From Staphylococcus cohnii subsp. cohnii (GTDB lineage Bacteria; Bacillota; Bacilli; Staphylococcales; Staphylococcaceae), in the NCBI RefSeq assembly GCF_002902365.1, contig NZ_PPQC01000069.1, positions 55,489 to 119,488 of the forward strand: a stretch of 64,000 nt of DNA, read 5' to 3'. Shown here in pieces: positions 29,823 through 41,367 of the stretch. Made by a program: the position numbers and the translations under genes. Below the pieces are notes generated by a model. That model searched no databases and was not told the origin of the DNA. It was given only the letters and a program-made list of their open reading frames with translations. Every line of letters begins with the position of its first letter. Position 1 is the first letter of the stretch.

Positions 29823-31055
29823 ATGACATTAAGAGACGACGCACTAGAAATGCATAGAATAAATCAAGGTAAATTAGAAGTTACACCAAAAGTACAAGTG
29901 ACCAATAAAGAAGAGTTGAGTTTAGCGTATTCACCTGGTGTAGCTGAGCCATGTAAAGAAATACACGAAGACCCTAGAAAAGTATTTGAATATACCATGA
30001 AAGCAAATACAATCGCAGTTGTTACAGATGGTACGGCTGTACTTGGACTGGGTGACATAGGTCCAGAAGCTAGTATTCCAGTAATGGAAGGTAAAGCAGT
30101 TTTGTTTAAAAGTTTTTCAGGCATAGATGGTGTACCAATTGCACTAAATACTACGGATACAGATGAAATCGTTAATACAGTGAAATTATTAGAACCTAAC
30201 TATGGTGGCATTAATCTTGAAGATATTTCTGCACCACGTTGTTTTGAAATAGAAGAGCGTTTGAAAAAAGAAACAAAAATACCTGTTTTTCATGATGATC
30301 AACATGGTACAGCAATTGTTACAGTCGCAGGTATGATAAATGCGCTACGCATTATAGATAAAGAATTATCAGATATAAAAGTGGTACTTAACGGAGCTGG
30401 CGCAGCAGGTATGGCAATTGTTCAATTACTGTATTCATACGGTGTTAGAGATATGATTATGTGTGATTCAAAAGGTGCAATTTATGAAGGCCGTTCCCAC
30501 GGAATGAATGATACAAAATCATTTGTAGCTAAATGGACAAACAGAGATAGAGTAGAAGGTTCATTAAATGATGTAATTAAAGATGCTGATGTATTTATTG
30601 GTGTTTCTGTAGCTGATTTATTAACAAAAGAAATGGTTGAGTCAATGGCTAAAGATCCAATTATATTTGCAATGGCGAATCCTAACCCTGAAATCAACCC
30701 TGATGTAGCAAAAGAAGCAGGCGCCAAAGTAATTGGAACGGGTCGTTCTGATTATCCAAATCAAATCAATAACGTACTTGCATTTCCTGGTATATTCAGA
30801 GGTGCATTAGATGTAGAAGCTACACACATTAATGAAGAGATGAAACAAGCTGCAGTAGAAGCAATTGCAGACTTAATTAAACCGGAAGAATTAAATCCAG
30901 ATTACTGCATTCCAGGTCCATTTGATAAACGTGTTGCACCTTCTGTTGCTAGAGAAGTTGCAAAAGCTGCAATGGAAACAGGGGTAGCAAGAACAGATAT
31001 GGATCCAGAAGAAATTTATAATAAAACAATGAAATTAACAGACTTAGATAAATAA
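29823..31055 (+). CDS. NAD(P)-dependent malic enzyme
   Basis: Malic enzyme converts malate to pyruvate and CO2 with reduction of NAD(P). The 410-residue protein is the short bacterial type (YtsJ-like). It shows AYSPGVAEPC, TDGTAVLGLGDIG, FHDDQHGTA with metal ligands, the Rossmann VLNGAGAAGMAI and FAMANPNPEI. It sits directly upstream of accDA, so it could supply NADPH for the fatty acid synthesis begun by acetyl-CoA carboxylase. Cofactor preference cannot be judged by eye. AGGGGTAGG precedes the ATG. Confidence 0.92.
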   Translation: MTLRDDALEMHRINQGKLEVTPKVQVTNKEELSLAYSPGVAEPCKEIHEDPRKVFEYTMKANTIAVVTDGTAVLGLGDIGPEASIPVMEGKAVLFKSFSGIDGVPIALNTTDTDEIVNTVKLLEPNYGGINLEDISAPRCFEIEERLKKETKIPVFHDDQHGTAIVTVAGMINALRIIDKELSDIKVVLNGAGAAGMAIVQLLYSYGVRDMIMCDSKGAIYEGRSHGMNDTKSFVAKWTNRDRVEGSLNDVIKDADVFIGVSVADLLTKEMVESMAKDPIIFAMANPNPEINPDVAKEAGAKVIGTGRSDYPNQINNVLAFPGIFRGALDVEATHINEEMKQAAVEAIADLIKPEELNPDYCIPGPFDKRVAPSVAREVAKAAMETGVARTDMDPEEIYNKTMKLTDLDK

Positions 31056-31130
31056 TATTCATGAATACTGATCTCAAAATATTGAGTTTATAATATTGGA
31101 AAGACAGTAATGGTTAAGTGGAGGTTTAAA

Positions 31131-31997
31131 ATGTTTAAAGATTTTTTCAATAGAAGTAGTAAAAAGAAAAAATATGTGACTGTTTCTGATTCAAAACAAA
31201 GTGATGTTCCAGCGGGAATTATGACGAAATGCCCGAAATGTAAAAAGATTATGTATACCAAAGAATTAGCTGAAAATTTAAACGTATGTTTCAATTGTGA
31301 TCATCACATTGCTTTAACAGCGTATAAAAGAATTGAAGCCATTTCTGATGAAGGTACATTCACAGAATTTGACAAAGGAATGACCTCTGCGAATCCATTG
31401 GATTTTCCAAGTTATGAAGAAAAAATTCAAAAAGATCAACAAAAAACAGATTTAAATGAAGCTGTTGTTACTGGTACAGCGTATTTAGAAGGCATTGAAT
31501 TTGGTGTAGCTGTGATGGATGCTCGATTTAGAATGGGGAGCATGGGGTCAGTTGTTGGTGAAAAGATTTGCAGAATTATTGAACATTGTACTGAGCACCG
31601 TTTACCATTTATCCTATTTTCTGCTAGTGGTGGTGCTAGAATGCAAGAAGGTATCATATCATTAATGCAGATGGGTAAAACAAGTGTCACATTAAAAAGA
31701 CATATGGATCATGGATTGCTATACATTTCATATATTACAAATCCAACAACAGGTGGCGTATCGGCAAGTTTTGCTTCAGTTGGTGATATTAATTTAAGTG
31801 AACCCAAAGCACTCATTGGTTTTGCTGGCAGACGTGTGATCGAACAGACGATTAATGAAAAGTTACCTGACGACTTCCAAACTGCTGAATTTTTATTAGA
31901 ACATGGACAACTAGATAAGGTTGTACATAGAAAAGAAATGAAAGTAACACTTTCTAATATTCTAAAAATGCACCAAGAGGTGAAGACGAATGCTTGA
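31131..31997 (+). CDS. accD: Acetyl-CoA carboxylase carboxyltransferase beta subunit
   Basis: AccD with AccA transfers CO2 from biotin to acetyl-CoA, giving malonyl-CoA for fatty acid synthesis. The 288-residue protein has the N-terminal zinc ribbon (Cys34, Cys37, Cys53, Cys56 in CPKCKK and CFNCDHH) and the crotonase-like carboxyltransferase core with [12 protein letters not shown] and [14 protein letters not shown]. Start ATG 31131 has GGAGG 6 bases upstream. It overlaps accA by 8 bases, which helps keep the two subunits equimolar. Confidence 0.96.
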   Translation: MFKDFFNRSSKKKKYVTVSDSKQSDVPAGIMTKCPKCKKIMYTKELAENLNVCFNCDHHIALTAYKRIEAISDEGTFTEFDKGMTSANPLDFPSYEEKIQKDQQKTDLNEAVVTGTAYLEGIEFGVAVMDARFRMGSMGSVVGEKICRIIEHCTEHRLPFILFSASGGARMQEGIISLMQMGKTSVTLKRHMDHGLLYISYITNPTTGGVSASFASVGDINLSEPKALIGFAGRRVIEQTINEKLPDDFQTAEFLLEHGQLDKVVHRKEMKVTLSNILKMHQEVKTNA

Positions 31998-32934
31998 CTT
32001 TGAAAAGCCGCTTTTTGAAATAAAAAATAAAATTGAATCGTTGAAAGAATCACAAGAAAAAAATGATGTGGACTTACAGGAAGAAATTGATATGCTTGAG
32101 GCGTCCTTAGAACGTGAAACTCAAAAAGTATATACTAATTTAAAGCCTTGGGACCGTGTACAATTAGCGCGCTTACAAGAAAGACCTACATCATTAGATT
32201 ATATACCGTATATTTTTGATTCCTTTATTGAATTACATGGTGATCGTAATTTTCGAGATGATCCAGCTATGATTGGTGGTATTGGATATTTAAATGGCCA
32301 AGCAGTAACAGTAGTTGGACAACAGCGGGGTAAAGATACCAAAGATAATATTTATCGTAATTTTGGTATGGCGCATCCTGAGGGGTATAGAAAAGCATTA
32401 CGTTTAATGAAACAGGCTGAAAAATTCAACCGACCTATTTTCACTTTTATTGATACAAAAGGTGCTTATCCAGGAAAAGCAGCAGAAGAACGTGGTCAAA
32501 GTGAGTCTATAGCTAAAAATCTCATTGAAATGGCAGCACTTAAAGTGCCAGTCATTGCAATTGTAATAGGTGAAGGTGGAAGCGGTGGGGCTTTAGGTCT
32601 TGGTATTTCAAATCGTTTGTTAATGCTTGAAAACAGCACTTATTCTGTTATTTCACCAGAAGGTGCATCTGCATTACTATGGAAAGATAGTAATTTGGCA
32701 CAAATAGCTGCTGAAACAATGAAGATTACGGCAGAAGATTTATATGAGTTGAAAATTGCTGATGAGGTTTTAAAAGAACCACTTGGCGGTGCTCATCATG
32801 ATATTGAAACACAAGCACAAAGTATTAAAACAGCATTTTTAAATCATTTGAGTGAATTAAATGCACTTAATGAACAACAAATCATAGATAATCGTTATGA
32901 TAAATTTAGAAATATTGGATCATTTAATGAATAA
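31990..32934 (+). CDS. accA: Acetyl-CoA carboxylase carboxyltransferase alpha subunit
   Basis: This is the partner of AccD. The 314-residue protein opens with [15 protein letters not shown], followed by a coiled region and the crotonase-like core ([47 protein letters not shown]). The ATG lies inside the end of accD, with AAGAGGTG upstream in accD. Downstream, 32935-33180 contains no gene, only a weak hairpin near 33020-33073. Confidence 0.96.
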   Translation: MLDFEKPLFEIKNKIESLKESQEKNDVDLQEEIDMLEASLERETQKVYTNLKPWDRVQLARLQERPTSLDYIPYIFDSFIELHGDRNFRDDPAMIGGIGYLNGQAVTVVGQQRGKDTKDNIYRNFGMAHPEGYRKALRLMKQAEKFNRPIFTFIDTKGAYPGKAAEERGQSESIAKNLIEMAALKVPVIAIVIGEGGSGGALGLGISNRLLMLENSTYSVISPEGASALLWKDSNLAQIAAETMKITAEDLYELKIADEVLKEPLGGAHHDIETQAQSIKTAFLNHLSELNALNEQQIIDNRYDKFRNIGSFNE

Positions 32935-33018
32935 CTAAAAAGGCCTTGATGTTTACACCAACAAAACAATTTTTTACTACACATTCTTGCTATGAGTCAT
33001 TTATTGACTAAGTTTTTC

Positions 33019-33082
33019 AAAGAGCATTATATTGGAGTCAGGTTTCAATACTTGATTTCATATTAGTGCTCTTATTTTTATT
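33019..33082 (+). terminator. Possible accDA terminator
   Basis: AAGAGCA (33020-33026) and TGCTCTT (33067-33073) pair at the base of a long loop and are followed by ATTTTTATTG. The stem is short, so this is tentative. Confidence 0.4.
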
Positions 33083-33185
33083 GAATAAAGCAATGTAGAA
33101 ATGGAAAATTGAGATACCTGTTTAATAAAGTGAAGTTAAAGGTATGATAAAGTATAGTTGTTTTGACAATGTTAGATAAATTAAA

Positions 33186-33199
33186 AGGAAACGCTTTCG
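33186..33199 (+). promoter_or_regulatory. CcpA cre-like operator upstream of pfkA
   Basis: AGGAAACGCTTTCG matches the cre consensus TGNAARCGNWWWCA except at the two outermost bases. It covers the region upstream of TATAAT at 33221-33226, the likely pfkA -10. The same core, AAACGCTTTCG, occurs before gapB. Confidence 0.55.
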
Positions 33200-33220
33200 T
33201 ATTGTAAAATGTTTTTTTAC

Positions 33221-33226
33221 TATAAT
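33221..33226 (+). promoter_or_regulatory. pfkA -10 box
   Basis: A perfect TATAAT lies about 100 bases before the pfkA start. The -35 sequence at correct spacing (CGTATT) is poor and touches the cre-like site, which suggests a promoter dependent on or controlled by a regulator. Confidence 0.5.
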
Positions 33227-33295
33227 TAAAAACGTTTACATGAGTTACTATGCCTTATTTTAATGGCACCTTCTATGATTTTATGGTATTTTTAG

Positions 33296-34297
<1,002 letters not shown>

Positions 34298-34317
34298 AAT
34301 ACTGGGAGGCATTAATA

Positions 34318-36078
34318 ATGAGAAAAACTAAAATTGTTTGTACAATAGGACCTGCATCAGAGTCTGAAGAAATGCTAGAGAAATTAATTAAAGCTGGAAT
34401 GAATGTTGCAAGATTGAATTTCTCACATGGTGATCATGCAGAACATAAAGCTAGAATTGATAGAATTCGTGAAGTATCTCATAGATTGGGCAAAACAGTC
34501 GCTATACTATTAGATACTAAAGGTCCTGAAATCCGTACTCACAACATGAAAGATGGTGTTATTGAACTTGAAAAAGGTACGGAAGTCATCGTAAGTATGA
34601 CTGAAGTTGAAGGTACACCAGAAAAATTCTCAGTAACTTACGATAATCTAATAAATGATGTTCAAGAAGGTTCATATATTTTATTAGATGATGGTCTTAT
34701 TGAATTACAAGTAAAACAAATAGACAAAGCTAAAGGTGAAGTTGTTTGTGATGTTTTAAATACTGGAGAGTTAAAAAATAAAAAAGGTGTTAACTTACCG
34801 GGTGTTAAAGTAAGTTTACCTGGCATTACTGATAAAGATGCTGAAGATATTAAATTCGGTATAAGTGAAAATATTGACTTTATCGCTGCAAGTTTTGTTC
34901 GTCGTCCAAGTGATGTATTAGATATTCGTAGATTACTTGAAGATGGTAACAATACAAACATTAGCATTATTCCTAAAATTGAAAATCAAGAAGGTATTGA
35001 TAACATTAAGGAAATACTTGAAGTTTCAGACGGTTTAATGGTTGCGCGTGGTGATATGGGTGTTGAAATACCACCTGAATCAGTACCAATGGTGCAAAAA
35101 GACTTAATCAGACAATGTAACAAATTAGGTAAACCTGTTATCACAGCGACGCAAATGTTAGATTCAATGCAACGTAATCCTCGTGCAACACGTGCTGAAG
35201 CAAGTGACGTTGCGAATGCGATTTATGACGGTACAGACGCAGTTATGCTTTCAGGCGAAACTGCTGCTGGATTATACCCAGAAGAAGCAGTTAAAACAAT
35301 GCGTAATATTGCAATTTCAGCTGAAGCTGCACAAGATTATAAACGATTATTATCAGATCGTACTAAATTAGTGCAAACTTCATTAGTTAATGCAATTGGT
35401 GTTTCAGTAGCGCATACTGCATTAAATTTAAATGTAAAAGCAATAGTCGCAGCAACTGAGAGTGGGTCAACAGCTAGAACAATTTCTAAATATCGTCCTA
35501 AATCAGATATTATTGCAGTTACACCTCATGCTGAAACTGCACGTCAATGTGCATTAGTTTGGGGTATCCATCCTGTTGTTAAAGAAGGACGTAAAACAAC
35601 AGATGCTATGCTGAACACAGCAGTTGCTACAGCGGTTGAAACTGAAAAAGTTCAAAATGGTGATTTAATCATTATTACAGCAGGCGTACCTACTGGTGAA
35701 AAAGGAACTACGAATATGATGAAGTTACATTTAGTTGGTGATGAGTTAGCTAAAGGTCAAGGTATCGGTAGAAACTCAGTAGTTGGAAATACTTTAGTAG
35801 TTAATGATGCGAGTGAACTTGAAGGCAAAGATTTAAGTGAAACAGTTATTGTAACAACTTCTGTAGATGAAACGCTCGTTCCTTATATTGAACAAGCAAG
35901 TGGCTTAATTGCTGAAGAAAGTGGTATTACGTCACCAAGTGCAATTATAGGTCTAGAAAAAGGTATTCCAACAATTGTTGGTGTTGAAAATGCGACTAAA
36001 GAGATACAAAATGACATCTTGATTACTGTAGATGCAAATCAAGGTAAAGTATTCGAAGGATATGCGAACGTACTTTAA
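34318..36078 (+). CDS. pyk: Pyruvate kinase
   Basis: Pyk makes pyruvate and ATP from phosphoenolpyruvate and ADP. The 586-residue protein has the barrel core ([54 protein letters not shown]) and an extra C-terminal domain of about 110 residues (from about 475) resembling the PEP-utilising mobile domain seen in Firmicute enzymes. GGGAGG precedes the ATG. The hairpin of repeat copy 3 at 36134 can serve as its terminator. Confidence 0.97.
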   Translation: MRKTKIVCTIGPASESEEMLEKLIKAGMNVARLNFSHGDHAEHKARIDRIREVSHRLGKTVAILLDTKGPEIRTHNMKDGVIELEKGTEVIVSMTEVEGTPEKFSVTYDNLINDVQEGSYILLDDGLIELQVKQIDKAKGEVVCDVLNTGELKNKKGVNLPGVKVSLPGITDKDAEDIKFGISENIDFIAASFVRRPSDVLDIRRLLEDGNNTNISIIPKIENQEGIDNIKEILEVSDGLMVARGDMGVEIPPESVPMVQKDLIRQCNKLGKPVITATQMLDSMQRNPRATRAEASDVANAIYDGTDAVMLSGETAAGLYPEEAVKTMRNIAISAEAAQDYKRLLSDRTKLVQTSLVNAIGVSVAHTALNLNVKAIVAATESGSTARTISKYRPKSDIIAVTPHAETARQCALVWGIHPVVKEGRKTTDAMLNTAVATAVETEKVQNGDLIIITAGVPTGEKGTTNMMKLHLVGDELAKGQGIGRNSVVGNTLVVNDASELEGKDLSETVIVTTSVDETLVPYIEQASGLIAEESGITSPSAIIGLEKGIPTIVGVENATKEIQNDILITVDANQGKVFEGYANVL

Positions 36079-36131
36079 TCACATTAGTCATTATTCATGC
36101 ATTAAACAGCATAAATGACAATATAAATAAA

Positions 36132-36279
36132 ATAAGAGGACCAATCCTTATTAAGGATTGGTCCTCTTTATATTTAAAATATTACGATTTTGACAGTGCA
36201 TGCTTGCCTGGGGATATGGCTCGCGCCTGTAGTCTCTCACTCATATCATTTCGCGGCCGTCAGCACGATGCAAAATCGG
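36132..36279 (+). repeat. Dispersed structured repeat, copy 3
   Basis: This full copy lies downstream of pyk. The hairpin (36134-36168) is a perfect palindrome-like stem, AAGAGGACCAATCCTTA with its complement. It is followed by the same 16-base spacing as in copy 2 and the block at 36184-36278. The outer stem GATTTT/AAAATC is kept. The inner C-rich arm is changed (CGCGGCCG instead of CCCCGGGCG) and pairs less well. Confidence 0.8.
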
Positions 36280-36363
36280 TAAAATTTATATTTTGTTATT
36301 TAAAAAATAAGGACTTTCATATAATTTAATAAATGCCCTCAAACTAAATTAACGAAGTGCCTT

Positions 36364-36575
36364 ATGTATAAAGATTACAACATGGCTCAACTTACACTAC
36401 CAATAGAAATTTCAATTTTTATTACCACAAATGATACATCACGACATGTGAATGAGATCGTTGAAACAATCTTTGAAAATGTATTTGATGAATTCAAACA
36501 TCATCGTGATGCTACGCATATCATCCCTAAGTGATGTTGAAAATTATTCTATATGCGTATACACAATTTTTTTAA
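36364..36575 (+). pseudogene. IS1182/IS1272-type transposase N-terminal remnant
   Basis: A 56-codon frame (36364-36534) reads MYKDYNMAQLTLPIEISIF at the start and NEIVETIFENVFDEFKHHRD further on, which I recognise as the N terminus of staphylococcal IS1182-family transposases. It stops at TGA 36532. Reading from 36534 in another frame gives MLKIILYAYTQ, the next conserved stretch, so a 1-base deletion broke the frame. A TAA follows at 36573. The rest of the transposase is missing. It is a decayed fragment with no sign of activity. Confidence 0.8.
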
Positions 36576-36629
36576 CGGATTAAAACCAATAGCCAGTGCA
36601 ATTTACTTCTCTCTATAACTATAAAAAAA

Positions 36630-36671
36630 TAGCTATGAAGAAATCTGTGACGATAGATTTCTTCATAGCTA
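36630..36671 (+). repeat. Inverted repeat near the transposase remnant
   Basis: TAGCTATGAAGAAATCT and AGATTTCTTCATAGCTA form a perfect 17-bp stem with an 8-base loop. It may be a terminator or a remnant of the insertion element's end. No long T-run follows directly. Confidence 0.7.
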
Positions 36672-37001
36672 ATCTTAATATATTTTTTTCTGAAACTATA
36701 GCTATTCCTTTATAATTGTCACTTAAAATCCTGTTTCTTATCTTTCTTACATAAAAAGATTGCGCATATGGAGAAAGTGCAAAACGCATAAATAACTCGA
36801 AATTGAATGTATATTTTAACTACCTTGATATGATATATACAACGAAAATTAAAATACGTAAACATTTTAGTTCTAGACAACACATATTGATTGTCTATCA
36901 TCCTCTTCCCATAAAGCAAAGCCCAAGACTATTTTATGTCTTGGGATGTTTTTATTAACTAATTGAAATAGTAAAGTGCTAATGCAAGATTAATGATGCA
37001 G
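36672..37001. other. Intergenic region without a convincing gene
   Basis: A 66-codon minus-strand frame at 36719-36919 has no recognisable motif or good start and is probably chance. A terminator-like stem (CCCAAGAC with GTCTTGGG, 36922-36945, then T residues) is the only structure. Confidence 0.6.
36920..36953. terminator. Hairpin near the end of the APC permease gene
   Basis: CCCAAGAC and GTCTTGGG with a following TGTTTTTA tract form a short terminator on the plus strand. It may also end minus-strand transcripts of the permease. Confidence 0.6.
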
Positions 37002-38366
37002 TTATTTTACATCTGAACTTGCGATTTTTTTATATCTTAGATACATAAGACTCAGGATGATAAACCAAATAGGTGTTAAATAAACTGCTCTTCTTGTCTC
37101 TACATTTACAAAAAGTAAGCAAAAGACTAAAAAGAAGAACGCTAAAATGATATATCCTATATATTTACCACCAAATAATTTATAGGTAGCATTTTTGTGC
37201 ATTTCTGGATTTTGGCGATGATAATTAATATAAGCAACTATGATTAGTGCCCAAACGACTAAAAACAACACTGTGGAAACGGTTGTAATATATGTAAATA
37301 CTAAAGTTGCATTTGGAATAATGTAATTTAATAATGCTGAAATTAATAATAACGCACATGATACTAAGATAGCTATATGAGGTACTCCATTTTTGTTTGT
37401 TTTTTCAAAAATAGGCGGTGCTTGCTGTTGATTTGAAAGTCCAAATAACATACGACTGTTTGAAAATATACCGCTATTACAAGATGAAGCAGCAGCTGTT
37501 AATACTACAAAGTTAATGATTCCTGCTGCAAATGGAATACCGATTAAAGCAAATAATCTAACAAAAGGACTTTCTTCAGGATTAATATTGTTCCAAGGAA
37601 TGATGGACATTATTACAGTCAATGCACCGACATAAAAGATTAAGATTCTTATCGGTACACTATTAATTGCTTTTGGAATGGTTTTAGTTGGATCTTTTGT
37701 TTCACCAGCCGTTACTCCGATTAATTCAATTCCTACAAAAGAAAAGAGTGCCATTTGGAATGACATTAAAAATCCACTAATTCCTTTAGGAAAAATACCA
37801 TGTTGATATAAATTGGTTAATGATGTATGTCCAAATTGTGTGTCGTATGCCATGATAATCATTACCACACCAACGACGATAAGTGCCAAGATTGTAACGA
37901 CTTTAATGATTGAGAACCAGAACTCTAGTTCACCGAAAAGTTTAGCACTCAGTAAATTTAATGACATTAAAATTAATACACAAAATAGAGCACTTATCCA
38001 ATTAGGTATATGCGGAAACCAGAAACTGACATATTTTGCAACTGCTGTGACTTCAGCCATACCTGTAATAATCCAGCATAACCAATACGTCCATCCGGTA
38101 ACAAACCCGGCAAATGAACCTATATATTGATTTGTCACATCAGCAAAAGATTTAAAATTTGTATTTGTTACAAGTATTTCTCCTAAGCCACGCATAAACA
38201 TAAATAACATAAATCCTATAATGATATATGTAAGTAAAATAGACGGGCCTGTTAATGCTATGGTTTGACCAGCACCTAAGAAAAGTCCTGTACCGATTGC
38301 GCCTCCAATTGCAATTAACTGTATATGTCTATTGCTGAGTTCTCTTTGTAGCTGTTGTTTTGCCAT
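37002..38366 (-). CDS. cycA: APC amino acid permease (CycA/AapA-like)
   Basis: The 454-residue protein has about twelve membrane segments and APC signatures: RHIQLIAIGGAIGTGLFLGAG at the N terminus and FVGIELIGVTAGETKDP in segment 6. The equivalent S. aureus locus encodes a transporter annotated for D-serine, D-alanine and glycine (CycA), so uptake of alanine or glycine is likely. I start at ATG 38366, with GGAG 9 bases upstream. A longer frame from 38450 adds 28 residues with no good site. It is monocistronic and divergent from citZ. Confidence 0.8.
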   Translation of the reverse strand: MAKQQLQRELSNRHIQLIAIGGAIGTGLFLGAGQTIALTGPSILLTYIIIGFMLFMFMRGLGEILVTNTNFKSFADVTNQYIGSFAGFVTGWTYWLCWIITGMAEVTAVAKYVSFWFPHIPNWISALFCVLILMSLNLLSAKLFGELEFWFSIIKVVTILALIVVGVVMIIMAYDTQFGHTSLTNLYQHGIFPKGISGFLMSFQMALFSFVGIELIGVTAGETKDPTKTIPKAINSVPIRILIFYVGALTVIMSIIPWNNINPEESPFVRLFALIGIPFAAGIINFVVLTAAASSCNSGIFSNSRMLFGLSNQQQAPPIFEKTNKNGVPHIAILVSCALLLISALLNYIIPNATLVFTYITTVSTVLFLVVWALIIVAYINYHRQNPEMHKNATYKLFGGKYIGYIILAFFFLVFCLLFVNVETRRAVYLTPIWFIILSLMYLRYKKIASSDVK

Positions 38367-38643
38367 AAGTTTTAACTCCTTTATTAAGTTATTTATTATT
38401 ATGATACGCAATCTAAAATAAAACAATACTTTTTTATAGTTGTATCTCAAAAAAACCAGTGTAATATTATATTAATAATTTGTTATTAATCATGATAACC
38501 AATTAAAAACTTTGATAAATTGAAGAAAGGGTAATTACATATTAGAATGATGATATAACAACGTTCATTAATTAGGGCGTGTTTATGGGCATATAAACAA
38601 ATTATCGTTTCTTAATGATTAATCAGGACTTTAAACGGAAATA

Positions 38644-38672
38644 TTCACAAAAACGTAAATATTGGCTATAAT
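38644..38672 (+). promoter_or_regulatory. citZ promoter
   Basis: TTCACA (38644-38649) and a perfect TATAAT (38667-38672) are 17 bases apart, about 50 bases upstream of citZ. The remaining gap 38367-38643 shows nothing recognisable. Confidence 0.7.
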
Positions 38673-38678
38673 AGTTTA

Positions 38679-38692
38679 TGAAAGCCGTTTCA
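38679..38692 (+). promoter_or_regulatory. cre-like operator at the citZ start site
   Basis: TGAAAGCCGTTTCA keeps the TGAAA and TTTCA arms of the cre consensus with one mismatch in the centre (CC for CG). It lies at the predicted transcription start, where CcpA binding would repress. CcpA control of citrate synthase is known in Bacillus. Confidence 0.55.
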
Positions 38693-38718
38693 TTATGAAA
38701 TAGAAAAGGGGAATATAT

Positions 38719-39873
38719 ATGGCAGAGTTACAAAAAGGTTTAGAAGGGGTAATTGCAGCAGAAACAAAAGTGAGCTCAATCATTGATAGTCAACTTACAT
38801 ATGCTGGCTATGAAATTGATGATTTAGCCGAAAATGCTGAATTTGAAGAAGTTGTCTTTTTATTATGGCATTACAGATTACCTAATAAAGAAGAACTACA
38901 AACATTTAAAGAAAAACTCTTTAAGTATATGACATTAAATCCTAGAGTGTATAATCATTTTAAAGAATATGCTACTAGTAATGTACATCCAATGACAGCG
39001 TTAAGAACATCAGTGTCTTACGTTGCACATTTTGATGAACATGCTGAGGATGAAAGTGAAGATCAAACAATGGAACGTGCAGTGCGTATCCAAGCTAAAA
39101 TCGCCTCACTTGTTACAGCGTATGCTAGAGTTAGAGAAGGTAAAGAACCTGTCAAACCTAATAGTGATTTAAATTATGCCGGGAACTTCTTATATATGTT
39201 ACGTGGTGAATTACCAACAGATATTGAAGTTGAAGCATTTAATAAGGCATTGGTACTACATGCAGATCACGAGTTGAATGCTTCTACCTTTACTGCTAGA
39301 TGTGCAGTGTCTTCATTATCAGACATGTATTCAGGTATTGTAGCAGCTGTCGGATCTTTAAAAGGTCCATTACACGGTGGGGCAAATGAACGTGTGATGA
39401 GCATGCTATCAGAAGTTAAGTCTATTGATGACGTAGACGAATACATTGATAATAAAATTAAAAATAAAGAAAAAATAATGGGGTTCGGTCACCGTGTATA
39501 TAAAAATGGTGATCCAAGAGCAAAATTCTTGAAAGAGATGAGTAGAAAAATTACTTCAGAAACAGGTCAAAGTCAGTTATTTGATATATCTGTAAAAATA
39601 GCTGATAAAATGAAAGAAGAAAAAGGCCTTATCGCCAATGTAGACTTCTATAGTGCAACTGTATATCACAGTATGAATATTGAACATGATTTATTCACAC
39701 CAATTTTTGCAGTTAGCAGAACTTCAGGTTGGATTGCACATATTCTTGAACAGTACAGAGACAATAGAATTATGCGTCCAAGAGCGCAATATATTGGTGA
39801 AACCAATAGAACATATGAACCAATAGAACATATGAACCAATTGAACAAAGATAATTACGAATTAGCATTCTAA
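38719..39873 (+). CDS. citZ: Citrate synthase
   Basis: CitZ condenses acetyl-CoA and oxaloacetate at entry to the TCA cycle. The 384-residue protein has the family catalytic segments: LHADHELNAST, GPLHGGANERV (His), GFGHRVYKNGDPRA (His and Arg) and VDFYSATVYH (Asp). AAGGGG precedes the ATG. It is 31 bases before icd, giving a citZ-icd operon. Confidence 0.96.
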   Translation: MAELQKGLEGVIAAETKVSSIIDSQLTYAGYEIDDLAENAEFEEVVFLLWHYRLPNKEELQTFKEKLFKYMTLNPRVYNHFKEYATSNVHPMTALRTSVSYVAHFDEHAEDESEDQTMERAVRIQAKIASLVTAYARVREGKEPVKPNSDLNYAGNFLYMLRGELPTDIEVEAFNKALVLHADHELNASTFTARCAVSSLSDMYSGIVAAVGSLKGPLHGGANERVMSMLSEVKSIDDVDEYIDNKIKNKEKIMGFGHRVYKNGDPRAKFLKEMSRKITSETGQSQLFDISVKIADKMKEEKGLIANVDFYSATVYHSMNIEHDLFTPIFAVSRTSGWIAHILEQYRDNRIMRPRAQYIGETNRTYEPIEHMNQLNKDNYELAF

Positions 39874-39904
39874 AAAATAATACAAATGACGGAGGTATTT
39901 TTAC

Positions 39905-41173
39905 ATGGCAGGAGAAAAAGTAGTAAAATCAGCAGAAGGGTTAACTGTACCAAATAATCCTATCATTCCTTATATTATTGGAGACGGTATCGGCCCAGAT
40001 ATTTGGTCAGCTGCTAGCAGAGTCATCGATGCAGCTGTAGAACAAGCTTATAATGGTGAAAAGAAAATTGAATGGAAAGAAGTACTTGCTGGTCAAAAAG
40101 CTTATGATGAAACAGGCGAATGGTTACCGCAAGAAACTTTAGATACAATTAATGAATATTTAATCGCAATTAAAGGACCACTTACTACACCAATCGGTGG
40201 TGGTATTCGTTCATTAAACGTTGCACTACGTCAAGAACTTGATTTGTTTACTTGTTTAAGACCAGTACGTTGGTTCCAAGGCGTTCCTTCACCAGTTAAA
40301 CGTCCAGAAGATACTGATATGGTTATTTTCCGCGAAAACACAGAAGATATCTATGCTGGTATTGAATTTAAAGAAGGTACTCCAGAAGTTAAAAAATTAA
40401 TTGACTTCTTACAAGATGAAATGGGCGCTAAAAATATCAGATTCCCAGAAACATCAGGAATTGGTGTAAAACCAGTTTCTAAAGAAGGTACAGAGCGTTT
40501 AGTGCGCGCAGCAATTCAATATGCTCTAGATAATAATCGTAAATCTGTAACTTTAGTTCATAAAGGTAATATCATGAAATTTACAGAAGGTGCTTTCAAA
40601 CAATGGGGTTATGATTTAGCACATAATGAATTTGGTGATAAAGTATTTACTTGGCAACAATATGATGAAATTGTTGAAAAAGACGGTAAAGAAAAAGCGA
40701 ATGAAATTCAAGAACAAGCTGAAAAAGACGGTAAAATTATTATTAAAGATTCTATTGCAGACATTTTCTTACAACAAATCTTGACGCGTCCTGCAGATCA
40801 CGATGTTGTAGCTACGATGAATCTTAATGGTGACTATGTGTCAGATGCCTTAGCAGCACAAGTTGGCGGAATTGGAATTGCACCAGGAGCAAATATTAAC
40901 TATGAAACTGGCCATGCGATATTTGAAGCAACGCACGGTACTGCTCCAAAATATGCCGGTTTAAATAAAGTAAACCCATCTTCTGAAATTTTAAGTGCTT
41001 CATTAATGCTTGAACACTTAGGTTGGCAAGAAGCTGCTGATAAGATTACTGAGTCTATTGAAAAAACAATAGCTTCAAAAGTTGTTACTTATGACTTTGC
41101 ACGTTTAATGGACGGTGCAAAAGAAGTATCTACATCTGAATTCGCAGATGAATTAATCAAAAATATTAAATAA
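39905..41173 (+). CDS. icd: NADP-dependent isocitrate dehydrogenase
   Basis: Icd oxidises isocitrate to 2-oxoglutarate with NADP. The 422-residue protein has [14 protein letters not shown], the substrate loop [17 protein letters not shown] with its phosphorylatable Ser position, [21 protein letters not shown] and HGTAPKYAG (NADP site). GGAGG precedes the ATG. A long-stem terminator follows at 41230. Confidence 0.96.
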   Translation: MAGEKVVKSAEGLTVPNNPIIPYIIGDGIGPDIWSAASRVIDAAVEQAYNGEKKIEWKEVLAGQKAYDETGEWLPQETLDTINEYLIAIKGPLTTPIGGGIRSLNVALRQELDLFTCLRPVRWFQGVPSPVKRPEDTDMVIFRENTEDIYAGIEFKEGTPEVKKLIDFLQDEMGAKNIRFPETSGIGVKPVSKEGTERLVRAAIQYALDNNRKSVTLVHKGNIMKFTEGAFKQWGYDLAHNEFGDKVFTWQQYDEIVEKDGKEKANEIQEQAEKDGKIIIKDSIADIFLQQILTRPADHDVVATMNLNGDYVSDALAAQVGGIGIAPGANINYETGHAIFEATHGTAPKYAGLNKVNPSSEILSASLMLEHLGWQEAADKITESIEKTIASKVVTYDFARLMDGAKEVSTSEFADELIKNIK

Positions 41174-41229
41174 ATGAACAACAAATACTATAACGAAGTA
41201 TTTTTCAAATGAAGAAGCATAATTTTAGT

Positions 41230-41284
41230 TAAGAGCGAGGATATGAAATCATTTTTATAATGATTTCTATCTCGCTCTTTTTAA
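41230..41284 (+). terminator. citZ-icd terminator
   Basis: AAGAGCGAGGATA and TATCTCGCTCTTTTT bracket an inner stem TGAAATCA/TGATTTC, giving a long hairpin with a T-run. Confidence 0.9.
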
Positions 41285-41367
41285 TTTTGCTTGAATGCAT
41301 GTTGCTAACTAGCAATAATTGGCCTTAATTTGGTTGAAAAGAAACAATTACTAGTTTGAATATAAAG

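Noticed and set aside
36719..36919. 66-codon minus-strand frame in the pyk-cycA gap
   Set aside because: No motif, no convincing start signal, and composition like the surrounding AT-rich non-coding DNA.
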